Part shown: positions 1 to 7,446 of the stretch, one piece after another | Layout: the number at the start of each line of letters is the position of its first letter | How positions within the stretch are numbered: the first letter of the stretch is position 1 | Source: Sporomusa sp. | GTDB taxonomy: Bacteria; Bacillota_C; Negativicutes; Sporomusales; Sporomusaceae | Assembly: GCA_029256645.1 (NCBI GenBank) | Contig: JAQSXM010000107.1 | Coordinates: 1 to 9,130, forward strand | Reading direction: 5' to 3' | Length of the DNA: 9,130 bases | Notes under the pieces: model-generated | Told to the model about the DNA's origin: nothing | Databases searched by the model: none | Seen by the model: only the letters and a program-made list of their open reading frames with translations | Program-made: the position numbers and the translations under genes

Positions 1-1370
1 CAAATCAATCGTCTGGTGTCGAAGATTCCCCGTTAACCCCATTCCTCAAGAGGCTTACAGTCTATACCAGTGGTGGTCCTTTTTTGGATGGTTACATCCT
101 GACAATTATCGGCATGGCCTTACTACAACTGGAACCTGTGCTCCAGCTGGATGCCTTCTGGACAGGAATGATCGGTGCCGCCGCACTGATCGGTTTGCTA
201 GTGGGGGGAGCAATTTTTGGTTATGTCACCGATCTGACCGGACGTCAATTCATGTACCAAATTGATCTTGTCGTAATTATAATTTTTTCAATTTTACAAA
301 TGTTTATCAGTACCCCCTGGGAATTAGTCGCATTACGATTTCTTATTGGAATAGCTGTCGGAGCAGATTATCCGATTGCTACCTCTTTGTTAACCGAATT
401 CTCGCCCCGCAAGTATCGCGGTGCCATGATGGGCTTACTGGCAAGCGCCTGGTATGCAGGTGCTGTTGTGGCCGGTATCGCAGGCTATCTGCTGTTAAAT
501 ACCAGCCCCGATGCCTGGCGATGGATGTTAGGGAGTGCCGCCATCCCTGCACTTATCCTGGCAGCCGGGCGCTGGGGTACACCGGAGTCTCCCCGCTGGC
601 TTGTAGGTAAAGGAAGAACAGCAGAAGCTCTCACGGTTATTAAACAAGTATACGGGTCTCACGCCAGTCTTGCTGATTTAGACGAAATCCCATCAGAAAA
701 AACCCAAATCAGCAGACTGCTCGAACCTGAATATTTTAAGAAAACAATGTTCGTCGGCTTATTCTGGACTTTCCAGGTAGCACCATGCTTTGCCATTTAT
801 ACATTTGCCCCGCAGATTTTAGCGGCATTCCACTTAGGCAGCGGCAATGACTGGATTATTGGTTATGCTGTTATCAATATTTTTTTCCTGACAGGTACTG
901 TTGCGTCAATGTCGCTCGTCAATCACTTTGGCAGGCGCCCACTGATTATCTGGAGTTTTACTTTTATGACATTAGCGATGTTAGTCTTAGGCATAGCGCC
1001 AGGTGCACCTGCCTGGTTAATCTTTCTGGGATTCGCTGTCTATGCCTTTTTCTCCGGCCCGCCAAGTACCCTTGACTGGATTTATCCCAATGAATTATTT
1101 CCCACCAGTATCCGCGCCTCGGCAGTAGGAATGGTAACAGCCATCAGCCGGATTGGCGCAGCAATTGGCACTTTTGCCTTACCCTATTCCTTAAAAACTA
1201 TCGGAATAGGTAATACCATGCTGGTTAGCACCCTGTTGACCTTGCTTGGTTTAATCGTCTGCATAGCCTGGGCCCCGGAAACACGAGGTCTGACACTAAA
1301 AGAAGCGAGTACATTAGTATTGGATAAACAAAACACCGCCAATTCTACCATACGTCCGCGCTCTCTATAA
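1..1370 (+). CDS. MFS transporter, sugar-porter-like, 5'-truncated by window edge
   Basis: Major facilitator superfamily permease of the inner membrane that moves a small solute, probably with protons. The frame is open from base 3 with no stop. A TTG at 84 lies inside the first helix, in the motif FLDGY that family members carry internally, so it is not a credible start; the true start lies before the window. Visible motifs are the loop 2-3 signature GYVTDLTGRQ (about nt 220-250), PESPRWL (about 582-602) after helix 6, a second GRR loop (about 930-945) and PETRG near the C-terminus (about 1275-1289). PESPRWL and PETRG are typical of the sugar porter and related organic-ion families, but they do not fix the substrate. 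The DUF1638 gene follows after about 20 bp, so the two are probably co-transcribed. Given that partner, a methylated amine or methoxylated compound is a possible substrate; this is inference. Confidence 0.93.
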   Translation, partial: NQSSGVEDSPLTPFLKRLTVYTSGGPFLDGYILTIIGMALLQLEPVLQLDAFWTGMIGAAALIGLLVGGAIFGYVTDLTGRQFMYQIDLVVIIIFSILQMFISTPWELVALRFLIGIAVGADYPIATSLLTEFSPRKYRGAMMGLLASAWYAGAVVAGIAGYLLLNTSPDAWRWMLGSAAIPALILAAGRWGTPESPRWLVGKGRTAEALTVIKQVYGSHASLADLDEIPSEKTQISRLLEPEYFKKTMFVGLFWTFQVAPCFAIYTFAPQILAAFHLGSGNDWIIGYAVINIFFLTGTVASMSLVNHFGRRPLIIWSFTFMTLAMLVLGIAPGAPAWLIFLGFAVYAFFSGPPSTLDWIYPNELFPTSIRASAVGMVTAISRIGAAIGTFALPYSLKTIGIGNTMLVSTLLTLLGLIVCIAWAPETRGLTLKEASTLVLDKQNTANSTIRPRSL

Positions 1371-1378
1371 ATCAGAAT

Positions 1379-1385
1379 GGGGTGA
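1379..1385 (+). promoter_or_regulatory. Ribosome binding site that decides the DUF1638 start
   Basis: GGGGTGA lies 5 nt before the ATG at 1391. An in-frame GTG at 1382 lies inside this Shine-Dalgarno sequence, so it is unlikely to be the start. Confidence 0.75.
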
Positions 1386-1390
1386 CTATA

Positions 1391-2071
1391 ATGCAAACCG
1401 TATTATTGGCTTGCCAGACTATGAAGGATGAGGTTGCACTTGCCATGCAACAATCAGGTGTTACTTATCCTGTAATATATTTTGAATCAGGATTGCATAA
1501 CACACCAGAAATATTGCGCCAGCAAATCCAGGAGCAGATTAACGGGCTTACTAACACTGCTGTCATTCTTATGGCCTTTGGCTGTTGCGGCAACGGCCTG
1601 ATTGGGATAAAGTCTTCACAAGCCAAACTTGTTATTCCCCGCATTGATGACTGTATTACCTTGCTGCTAGGGTCAACCAAGGCCCGGAAGAGCGTTCCCA
1701 ATGAGATAAGTACCTACTTCCTGACTAAGGGCTGGTTAGATCCTGAGGGCAATATCATGTGGTCATACAAACCCTGGGTTGAGCATTATGGCGAACAGAA
1801 AGCCCTGCGTCTAATAAAAAAAATGCTGAACAATTATACCCGGTTTCTCATCATCGACACAGGTTCATATGATATCGAAAATGTACTGAATACAGTTAAG
1901 GAATTCTCCGCGAAACTAAATATGGACTATGAGGTTATTCCCGGTTCACTGCGCTTACTGCAAAAAATGCTGACAGGCCCCTGGGATAACGAATTTATCG
2001 TGCTTGATCCCGGCCAGGAAACCGCACTGCACGATTTCTACCCGGCATTGGCACCGGCTGTTGTAAAATAG
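1391..2071 (+). CDS. DUF1638 domain protein
   Basis: Protein of 226 residues from the ATG at 1391, recognised as DUF1638 by its pattern: an N-terminal strand with Cys8, a glycine-rich FGCCGNG turn (Cys65, Cys66), then VIPRIDDCITLLLGS around residues 81-95 with Asp86, Asp87 and Cys88. The conserved Cys, Asp and His36 could bind a metal, but no activity can be read from the sequence. Family knowledge: DUF1638 genes often occur beside corrinoid proteins and methyltransferases of methylamine, betaine or methoxy-compound metabolism in methanogens and acetogens. There is no signal peptide or membrane segment, so it is probably cytoplasmic. It follows the MFS gene closely and ends just before a hairpin terminator, so it is the last gene of that transcript. 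The family assignment is fairly sure; the role is unknown. Confidence 0.85.
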   Translation: MQTVLLACQTMKDEVALAMQQSGVTYPVIYFESGLHNTPEILRQQIQEQINGLTNTAVILMAFGCCGNGLIGIKSSQAKLVIPRIDDCITLLLGSTKARKSVPNEISTYFLTKGWLDPEGNIMWSYKPWVEHYGEQKALRLIKKMLNNYTRFLIIDTGSYDIENVLNTVKEFSAKLNMDYEVIPGSLRLLQKMLTGPWDNEFIVLDPGQETALHDFYPALAPAVVK

Positions 2072-2081
2072 CCTAAGCAGC

Positions 2082-2122
2082 AAAACAGGCAGGAATGCTA
2101 TACTCAGCATCCTGCCTGTTTT
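2082..2122. terminator. Bidirectional intrinsic terminator between convergent genes
   Basis: The arms AAAACAGGCAGGAATGC and GCATCCTGCCTGTTTT pair with one bulged A around an 8-nt loop. An A-run before and a T-run after let it end both the MFS-DUF1638 transcript (+) and the carbonic-anhydrase-like/nitroreductase transcript (-), whose coding regions converge here. Confidence 0.9.
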
Positions 2123-2155
2123 AAATGGCCTAACCTATGTTCAACATATAAGCAA

Positions 2156-2791
2156 TTACCGTAAAATAGTCAAAACATCCTCAACCGGTTTGCGCGGCGT
2201 AGATGATATCTTATCATTTGCAGGAACTCCCAGGGGTGTCATGGCAGCCAAATAATATCCGGGTTTTTCGAATCCGATATACTTAGTTATTTCTTCCGCA
2301 GCATAAGTTGGCCCGGTCATCCAGCAGGTACCATAACCGATGCTGGCAGCAGCCAACAGCAGATTCTCGAGTGCGGCAGCGATATTCTGGATGCCAGGAT
2401 TAGCTTTAGCATACTTTATCGCCTCCTCCTGAGGCATAATACCGTCAGCCAGCAACATATCCGCAATTGTTTCATAAGGACCAACGTAAGCAAGGATAAG
2501 CGCCGGCGCCCCCTTGAATACGGTATGATAGCCGACAGTGCCTCTAAAGGCCTTGATCTTGGCCTCATCCCTTAAGTATGTACTTAATTCGGCATTTTTT
2601 GCCTCGACCAGTCGGGCAATCTCGGCGATTTTATTTTTATCAGTGACAACAACAAAATGCCAGTTTTGCTGATTTTTCCCTGAAGGGGCGTAGGTGGCAG
2701 CCTTAATCAGTTCTTTGATCGTTGCTTCAGGTACTTGTTCTTCTTTAAATTGCCGTACACTATGGCGTTTATAGATAAATTCTAACTCCAT
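2156..2791 (-). CDS. Nitroreductase family protein (FMN-dependent)
   Basis: Flavin oxidoreductase of 211 residues, normal for the nitroreductase superfamily, whose members use FMN and NAD(P)H to reduce nitro compounds, quinones or flavins. The N-terminus has the FMN-phosphate motif RHSVRQF (residues 9-15), followed by APSGKNQQNWHF (about 35-46), the usual second FMN contact. The C-terminal half has the GYGTCWMTGP and PLGVP segments typical of the fold. The ATG at 2791 is preceded by GGGGAGG (2800-2806) with an 8-nt spacer. It starts 17 bp after the stop of the gamma-carbonic-anhydrase-like gene, so the two form a probable operon. The substrate cannot be predicted. No membrane segment is visible; cytoplasmic. 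Confidence 0.93.
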   Translation of the reverse strand: MELEFIYKRHSVRQFKEEQVPEATIKELIKAATYAPSGKNQQNWHFVVVTDKNKIAEIARLVEAKNAELSTYLRDEAKIKAFRGTVGYHTVFKGAPALILAYVGPYETIADMLLADGIMPQEEAIKYAKANPGIQNIAAALENLLLAAASIGYGTCWMTGPTYAAEEITKYIGFEKPGYYLAAMTPLGVPANDKISSTPRKPVEDVLTILR

Positions 2792-2808
2792 TACTATTAC
2801 CTCCCCAA

Positions 2809-3357
2809 TTAAACTATTTTTTCACCGTGATACCGTTCGCCGCCAGCGTCTGGCATAATCTTATAACGCTCAGACCACAGTGTTTTATACTTAAGCGCTT
2901 GAGCGTGGATACTATCCCAGTCTTCAGGCACAGATTTAACAATCTTCGCCGGCACGCCGACTACCAAAGAGTGGGGGGGGATCACCTGCTTCTCCTTAAC
3001 CACCGCTCCGGCGGCAATGATACTGCCCTTACCTACTACAGCACCATTAAGGACAACGGCCCCCATACCGATTAAGCAATGATCTTCAATCGTACAACCG
3101 TGAATAATGGCGTTGTGGCCAACTGTAACATAATCACCGATCAAAGTCGGGTGCGTGTCAGCGACATGCACAACACTATTATCCTGGACATTGGTATATC
3201 TGCCAATTTCAATCCGGTTAACATCGCCTCTGGCAACAACATTAAACCACAGGCTGCTGAACTCCTTCATCGTCACTGCACCAATAACTTTCGCTCCATC
3301 GGCAATAAAGATCTTTTCATCAAGAGTTGGTGTGATGCCCTCAAATTCTTTAATCAT
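2809..3357 (-). CDS. Gamma-carbonic-anhydrase-like hexapeptide-repeat protein
   Basis: Left-handed beta-helix protein of 182 residues of the gamma-CA/YrdA/PaaY group, which forms trimers with a metal site at the subunit interface. The three expected metal-ligand histidines are present: His64 in SVVHV, and His81 and His86 in GHNAIIHG. Hexapeptide repeats such as LIGMGA and IIAAGA run through residues 15-140, followed by a C-terminal helix (about 145-165). The start at 3357 is chosen because GGGAGGAG precedes its ATG by 8 nt; the longer reading from a TTG at 3381 overlaps that ribosome site. Only some members have proven carbonic anhydrase activity, so the activity is uncertain although the metal site looks intact. 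First gene of a two-gene unit with the nitroreductase. Confidence 0.92.
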   Translation of the reverse strand: MIKEFEGITPTLDEKIFIADGAKVIGAVTMKEFSSLWFNVVARGDVNRIEIGRYTNVQDNSVVHVADTHPTLIGDYVTVGHNAIIHGCTIEDHCLIGMGAVVLNGAVVGKGSIIAAGAVVKEKQVIPPHSLVVGVPAKIVKSVPEDWDSIHAQALKYKTLWSERYKIMPDAGGERYHGEKIV

Positions 3358-3518
3358 TGCTATTTCTCCTCCCGCGTTCAAACAGTGCTATAGCTAATAT
3401 ACCTTTTACCGGGAAAACTTATTAGTGTTGCACAAACCAGCAAAGATTTCCTGGGTATATTCATATAATACCATAAACTCTGCCGGTAAATAATCTGAAA
3501 TTCATCACTTTCTTTTTG

Positions 3519-4919
3519 TTAGTACCAGAGCCCAATCAACTTCCAATACATAATTCCTACCGTTAAATATAATACGACATGCATCACCGTGATCAGTGTC
3601 CCAACACCCCACCATGTCCGCTTATCATTATAGCCCTTTTCCATCAGCAATGGCCCTAGCGCATTGCCGTAATGAGTCAGTGTGCAGGAAATAATCATTA
3701 AATAGGCGAGCAGAAAAAAAGCCGGATATCTTGGCACATCAGTTGCCGCAACAAAGGAAAAAATCAACGGGGAAAAAGCTACTACATAACCGGTGTAAGA
3801 GACAAAAAAGTAGTGAGGCAATACAGCCAACACTGCTACAAGCAGTAAAACGGTGTACTCTCCCGCCCCGGCGCTAGGCAGCAATAATCTAATAATACCG
3901 GCAAACCAGTTAAAAAACCCCAGCTTAGTCAAAGCAGACGAAAAACCTAAGATAGCACCAAACCAGATCAGCAATGACCACATCTCTTTGTTTTCGGCTA
4001 AATCATTCCATTCCAGTACGCCCAAAACCAGCATCAGTGAGACACCAATAAAAGCTACCAGTGTATTATCAATTCTGGATATCGTACTTGTTGACCATAA
4101 GATAAGAATTGTCAAAAAAACTCCGGCTGCTGTTAACTCACTCGTATTAATGCGGCCCATATTGCTCAGCTCCCGGCCTGCCCCGGCTCTAACTGCAGTC
4201 ATCGAAGCGGCATCAGGCGGACAAAATTTATACACAAGATACGGCGTTAGCAAGAAACCAATAAACCCTGGCAAAGCAGCCAGCGTCCATAATGGCCAGC
4301 TCACAGAAATCCCCAGTACATCCTGAGCCAGCTTAACATTAATCAAATTAGGCCCCATTCCAGTCATAAACAAACCGCCTGTCAGCATACTGGTCATATA
4401 AGCCAATAATGTAAAATAAGCTCCGGTCTTCTGCCTGCTTGTCTGATTACCGGAACTGCCGGCATCGATAACCCCTTCGGCCAGCGGATACACCAAACCT
4501 CCCGTACGGGCAGGTGAGGCCGGTGTACTTGTTGCTAACAGCAAATCAATACAGCTCAGAATATAGCCAATCCGCAGCGACGTTTTCCCAAACCGGCTAA
4601 TGAGAAGCAAGCCCAGCCGCCGGGTAAGACCAGACTTTTTCAAGCCGATACCAATCATCATAGCTACCAGCGTTAACCATAGCATAGGGTCGGTATACCC
4701 AACTAATATCTCCTGGATCGGAAGCACAAACAGGCTGGCCAGTGTAACTGTAATCATCAGTAATGTTGGTTCAGGATACGGCTGGAGGATTAAACCCAAT
4801 ATCAAAGCCGCAAATACACCAAACAAGCGCCAGGCAATGATGGGTAAGCCGTCAGGCACCGGAGCAATAAAAAAGCAGCCGGCAACAGCTATTAATAGTA
4901 CTATTTTGGCATATTTCAT
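3519..4919 (-). CDS. DASS/SLC13-family anion (dicarboxylate) transporter
   Basis: Inner-membrane carrier of 466 residues, typical length for the divalent anion:Na+ symporter family (CitT, TtdT and INDY relatives), which moves di- or tricarboxylates or exchanges them. About 11-12 hydrophobic segments are visible. Family landmarks are TGMGPN (186-191) and THYGN (415-419). The two SNT-type signature turns that bind cation and carboxylate in characterised members are altered here: the first reads TPASPARTGG (132-141), with Ala-Ser-Pro where Ser-Asn-Thr is expected, and the second reads SYT (374-376). The ATG at 4919 has an AGGAG about 12 nt upstream, a long spacing, and an in-frame stop just before the ATG excludes an earlier start. 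No clear terminator follows in the 160 bp before the next gene. Substrate unknown. Confidence 0.9.
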   Translation of the reverse strand: MKYAKIVLLIAVAGCFFIAPVPDGLPIIAWRLFGVFAALILGLILQPYPEPTLLMITVTLASLFVLPIQEILVGYTDPMLWLTLVAMMIGIGLKKSGLTRRLGLLLISRFGKTSLRIGYILSCIDLLLATSTPASPARTGGLVYPLAEGVIDAGSSGNQTSRQKTGAYFTLLAYMTSMLTGGLFMTGMGPNLINVKLAQDVLGISVSWPLWTLAALPGFIGFLLTPYLVYKFCPPDAASMTAVRAGAGRELSNMGRINTSELTAAGVFLTILILWSTSTISRIDNTLVAFIGVSLMLVLGVLEWNDLAENKEMWSLLIWFGAILGFSSALTKLGFFNWFAGIIRLLLPSAGAGEYTVLLLVAVLAVLPHYFFVSYTGYVVAFSPLIFSFVAATDVPRYPAFFLLAYLMIISCTLTHYGNALGPLLMEKGYNDKRTWWGVGTLITVMHVVLYLTVGIMYWKLIGLWY

Positions 4920-5058
4920 TGTTCAATTCAGCTCCTGTCTATCAGCTAATATTTTTCTCCATTGTTTACCGAAATCCTTTACCGTTCCTGTAATCCCTTG
5001 CTATATATTCCGCATTAAAGAAGTTTCGCAGGCACAGGTGGGTGCTGCATTAATCAAG

Positions 5059-5088
5059 AAAAAAGGATGCCACAAAGGCATCCTTTTT
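5059..5088 (-). terminator. Intrinsic terminator of the catalase-superoxide reductase operon
   Basis: GGATGCC and GGCATCC pair around a 5-nt loop (5065-5083), flanked by A6 on one side and T5 on the other. On the minus strand the A-run becomes the U-tract, placing termination about 40 nt after the superoxide reductase stop. It could also work on the plus strand. Confidence 0.88.
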
Positions 5089-5124
5089 ATGATAATTTAG
5101 TGCACCTGAAACGATTCAGTCGCT

Positions 5125-5571
5125 TTACTTCTTACTACTGGTTTTCCACAGGCCATGAAGGTTGCAATAAGCATATATATCTGCCTCAGCAGCATCACCA
5201 ACACGAAAAACCGCTTCAGGAGGCTGGCCTGCTTCCAGTTTTACCCGTTGAGTGCGGTTGCCGGTAACAACAGTGACCCATTCGATAAAGTGTTCTTCTG
5301 TCATGGGATGTGGCACGCTTCCTACCTTGACAGCAAGTTTACCGGCTTCAGTAAACTCAGCTACAGGCAGATGTTTTTCAGTTGAAGCTTCTACTGTATT
5401 GGGTTCAAGCAATTCCATCTGTTTCCCACAGCAAGACACTTTGGCATCGGCAATGGAGCAGGTACTTGCATAAGATTGCCCGGTACAAACCAATTGTTTT
5501 TTCCCCATTTCCACAACTTCCAAGGTATAGCCACAAGCCGGACATTTGTAAATACCTAAATTTTTCCCCAT
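5125..5571 (-). CDS. dfx: Desulfoferrodoxin-type superoxide reductase with enlarged N-terminal Cys region
   Basis: Reduces superoxide to hydrogen peroxide without releasing O2, the usual route in anaerobes, with electrons from rubredoxin or similar. The catalytic iron site (center II) is complete: EKHLP with His67, VPHPM with His88, EEHF with His94, and YCNLHG with Cys136 and His139; Glu65/Lys66 of the EKH motif are also present. The N-terminal part starts like a desulforedoxin domain (YKCPACG, Cys10 and Cys13), but where the usual protein has a single CC pair about 15 residues later, this one has Cys29, Cys38 and then SCCGKQM with Cys47/Cys48. It is 148 residues against about 125 for ordinary two-iron members. 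It starts 42 bp after the catalase stop behind an AAGGGGG ribosome site, so it is the second gene of that operon. Confidence 0.92.
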   Translation of the reverse strand: MGKNLGIYKCPACGYTLEVVEMGKKQLVCTGQSYASTCSIADAKVSCCGKQMELLEPNTVEASTEKHLPVAEFTEAGKLAVKVGSVPHPMTEEHFIEWVTVVTGNRTQRVKLEAGQPPEAVFRVGDAAEADIYAYCNLHGLWKTSSKK

Positions 5572-5613
5572 AGTATTCAGCCCCCTTCTTTATATAACAC
5601 CTCAATTTGTTCC

Positions 5614-7128
5614 CTAAGCCAGTGTCGCTTTAACCCGTTCCTCCTGAGACATAGCTGCCAGTTTTTGTACTGTTGCCACATCCAGCCCCAGGGTTTCGGC
5701 AACACGCCTTCCGTAATCGGCATCTGCTTTATAGAACAAAGCAGCCTGCCGAAGCTGGATTCTTTTCTGTGCCTGCCCCAAATTGCCACAGATATTCTGA
5801 ATCAGATGATCCCGGTCTATATTACTCATCACCCGGCGATAGAGCTCACCGGCCTGAACAAAATCCACATCAGCCAATGGATACTCATGTCTCGCAACAG
5901 TACCGGAAACAGGTACCACCGGCGGTGCATACGCGGGGTCGGGAGCAGGCCCGTCGAATGTATTCGGGTAATAATTAGGCCCTGAGCCACCGTTATCATC
6001 AACCGTCATAAAACCATCACGCTGATAGGTATTAGCGCTAGCGGCCTTGGGCCGATTGATCGGGATTTGATGGAAGTTTGGTCCCAGCCGGTGACGGTGA
6101 GCATCAGGATAACTAAACAACCGCCCCTGCAGCATGCGGTCAGGTGAAACAGCGATTCCCGGCACAAAGTTCCCCGGTGAAAAAGCAACCTGCTCCACTT
6201 CGGCAAAGAAGTTGTCCGGATTCCGGTTTAGTACCATTTTCCCAACCGGGATCAAAGGATAGTCCGCATGATACCAAACCTTGGTTACATCAAAAGGATC
6301 AAATTTATAAGTAGCCGCATCCTCCGGCGGCATGATCTGGACAGAAACAGTCCAGGCTGGATAATCACCTTTCTCGATACTGTCAAACAAATCCCTGGTG
6401 GCGCTATCAGGGTCTTTACCCGCCAAATCAGTAGCTTCAGCCTCGGTTAGCGTTTGGAACCCTAAGTCAGCTTTAAAATGCCACTTAAACCAGTAGTGCT
6501 CACCCTCCTGGTTATAAAACATAAAGGTATGGCTACTGTGCCCGTCCATATGCCGGAAGGTTTTAGGAGTACCCCGGTCAGAGAATAAAATAGTGACCTG
6601 ATGAATGGATTCAGGGGTAAGTGACAGGAAATCCCACATCATATCAGGGTCTTTGGTATGTTTAGCCGGGTGTCTTTTTTGTGTATGTATAAAATCAGGG
6701 AACTTAATGGCATCACGAATAAAAAAAATGGGGGTATTATTGCCAACCATATCGTAGTTACCCTCTTGGGTATAAAATTTAATAGAAAAACCTCTGGGAT
6801 CTCTCGACGAATCAGCTGATCCTTTCTCTCCCCCTACTGTGGAAAACCGCAGGAAAAGATCGGTTTTCTTGCCAATCTCAGCGAGGAAAGCCGCGCGGGT
6901 ATACTTGGTAATATCATGAGTAACCTCAAAATAGCCATGTGCCCCAGTCCCCTTGGCATGTACAACACGTTCAGGGATTCTTTCCCGGTCAAAATGAGCC
7001 AGCTTCTCAATCAGATGAGTATCACTCAATAAAGTATATCGGGGGTTTTCTGTGGTAATCGAGTCTTGATCATGGAATACCGGATTACCAAGGTTGGTGG
7101 TTAAAACCTTCTGTTCCTTATCACTCAT
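5614..7128 (-). CDS. katA: Monofunctional heme catalase
   Basis: Breaks hydrogen peroxide into water and O2 in the cytoplasm. At 504 residues it is the normal size of a small-subunit catalase. Catalytic residues are all visible: distal His57 in RVVHAKG, Asn130 in VGNNTP, and the proximal heme ligand Tyr340 in [15 protein letters not shown] with Arg336. The start at 7128 (MSDKEQK) is preferred; its GGAGG lies 10 nt upstream, while the in-frame GTG at 7134 is only 4 nt from it. First gene of an operon with superoxide reductase, whose product is its substrate. A near-consensus σA promoter lies about 170 bp upstream, with a leader carrying a hairpin and a 9-codon ORF. No clear PerR box was recognised. 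Heme supply in an anaerobe is needed for activity. Confidence 0.97.
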   Translation of the reverse strand: MSDKEQKVLTTNLGNPVFHDQDSITTENPRYTLLSDTHLIEKLAHFDRERIPERVVHAKGTGAHGYFEVTHDITKYTRAAFLAEIGKKTDLFLRFSTVGGEKGSADSSRDPRGFSIKFYTQEGNYDMVGNNTPIFFIRDAIKFPDFIHTQKRHPAKHTKDPDMMWDFLSLTPESIHQVTILFSDRGTPKTFRHMDGHSSHTFMFYNQEGEHYWFKWHFKADLGFQTLTEAEATDLAGKDPDSATRDLFDSIEKGDYPAWTVSVQIMPPEDAATYKFDPFDVTKVWYHADYPLIPVGKMVLNRNPDNFFAEVEQVAFSPGNFVPGIAVSPDRMLQGRLFSYPDAHRHRLGPNFHQIPINRPKAASANTYQRDGFMTVDDNGGSGPNYYPNTFDGPAPDPAYAPPVVPVSGTVARHEYPLADVDFVQAGELYRRVMSNIDRDHLIQNICGNLGQAQKRIQLRQAALFYKADADYGRRVAETLGLDVATVQKLAAMSQEERVKATLA

Positions 7129-7164
7129 ACGCACTCAGCCTCCAAATTTTATTTAGTGATTATT

Positions 7165-7194
7165 TCAATGACTGTAGGTTAGTTCAGAGAGCAC
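7165..7194 (-). CDS. Possible 9-residue leader ORF in the catalase 5' UTR
   Basis: A GTG at 7194 opens a 9-codon frame (VLSELTYSH, then TGA) 36 nt before the catalase ATG. It is preceded by the perfect Shine-Dalgarno AAGGAGGTGA with 6 nt between GGAGG and the GTG. The ribosome site is better than the catalase's own. The peptide has no recognisable attenuation pattern such as a codon run. Translation is inferred from the site alone. Confidence 0.4.
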   Translation of the reverse strand: MLSELTYSH

Positions 7195-7197
7195 GCT

Positions 7198-7207
7198 TCA
7201 CCTCCTT
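7198..7207 (-). promoter_or_regulatory. Perfect ribosome binding site in the catalase leader, far from the catalase start
   Basis: On the minus strand these bases read AAGGAGGTGA, fully complementary to the 3' end of 16S rRNA, about 70 nt before the catalase ATG. It could drive the 9-codon ORF or bind ribosomes to protect the 5' end, as known for the STAB-SD of Bacillus cryIIIA mRNA. Confidence 0.6.
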
Positions 7208-7219
7208 ATATTTACGCAA

Positions 7220-7236
7220 CAAGATCACATATCTTG
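7220..7236 (-). promoter_or_regulatory. Perfect hairpin/palindrome in the catalase leader
   Basis: CAAGAT, a 5-nt spacer and ATCTTG form a perfect 6-bp inverted repeat about 60-75 nt after the predicted transcription start. The 3' arm extended by one base (AUCUUGU in the RNA) also complements ACAAGAU at the predicted 5' end, so two pairings compete. It could be an RNA element or a protein operator. Confidence 0.5.
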
Positions 7237-7302
7237 CATCCAGTTTAAATATTTTTTCCTTTTGAAATGAGAAAATTTAGAAATTGTACATCTTGTATTC
7301 TT

Positions 7303-7331
7303 ATTTTAAATATATATTGATAAACTGTCAA
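7303..7331 (-). promoter_or_regulatory. σA promoter of the catalase-superoxide reductase operon
   Basis: On the minus strand TTGACA (7326-7331) and TAAAAT (7303-7308) are separated by 17 bp, with very AT-rich DNA upstream that could act as an UP element. The predicted start is near 7296, giving a leader of about 170 nt. Confidence 0.82.
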
Positions 7332-7387
7332 TCTTTATTAAAATTTCATATTATTTAACTATCAACAGCAAATTGCAGAATTAGATC

Positions 7388-7430
7388 AAAAAAAATCACC
7401 AATTGAGTTTAACTCAAAAATGGTGATTTT
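7388..7430 (-). terminator. Strong intrinsic terminator after the 35-residue gene
   Basis: A 10-bp stem (AAAATCACCA at 7392-7401 with TGGTGATTTT at 7421-7430) is extended by an inner palindrome TTGAGTT/AACTCAA. On the minus strand the stem runs into eight U residues (7388-7395). It begins 17 nt after the stop of the small gene, and also shields the catalase promoter from upstream transcription. Confidence 0.92.
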
Positions 7431-7446
7431 GTGATAACATCAGGCC

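Noticed and set aside
84..1370. TTG at 84 as the start of the MFS transporter
   Set aside because: The frame stays open to the window edge and the TTG lies inside a conserved first-helix motif, so the gene is truncated rather than starting here.
3358..3381. N-terminal extension of the carbonic-anhydrase-like protein from a TTG
   Set aside because: It would include the ribosome site GGGAGGAG as coding sequence; the ATG at 3357 has ideal spacing to it.
3853..4326. Long plus-strand open frame of 157 codons within the DASS gene, and similar opposite-strand frames elsewhere
   Set aside because: These are antisense shadows of strong coding genes with no ribosome site and no family resemblance.
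4920..5058. Promoter or small gene upstream of the DASS transporter
   Set aside because: TATATA near 5003 has no acceptable -35 at 16-18 bp, and no short ORF with a ribosome site was seen.
7135..7380. PerR/Fur-type box in the catalase promoter region
   Set aside because: The DNA is AT-rich and gives partial matches, but no 7-1-7 palindrome close to TTATAATnATTATAA was found by eye.
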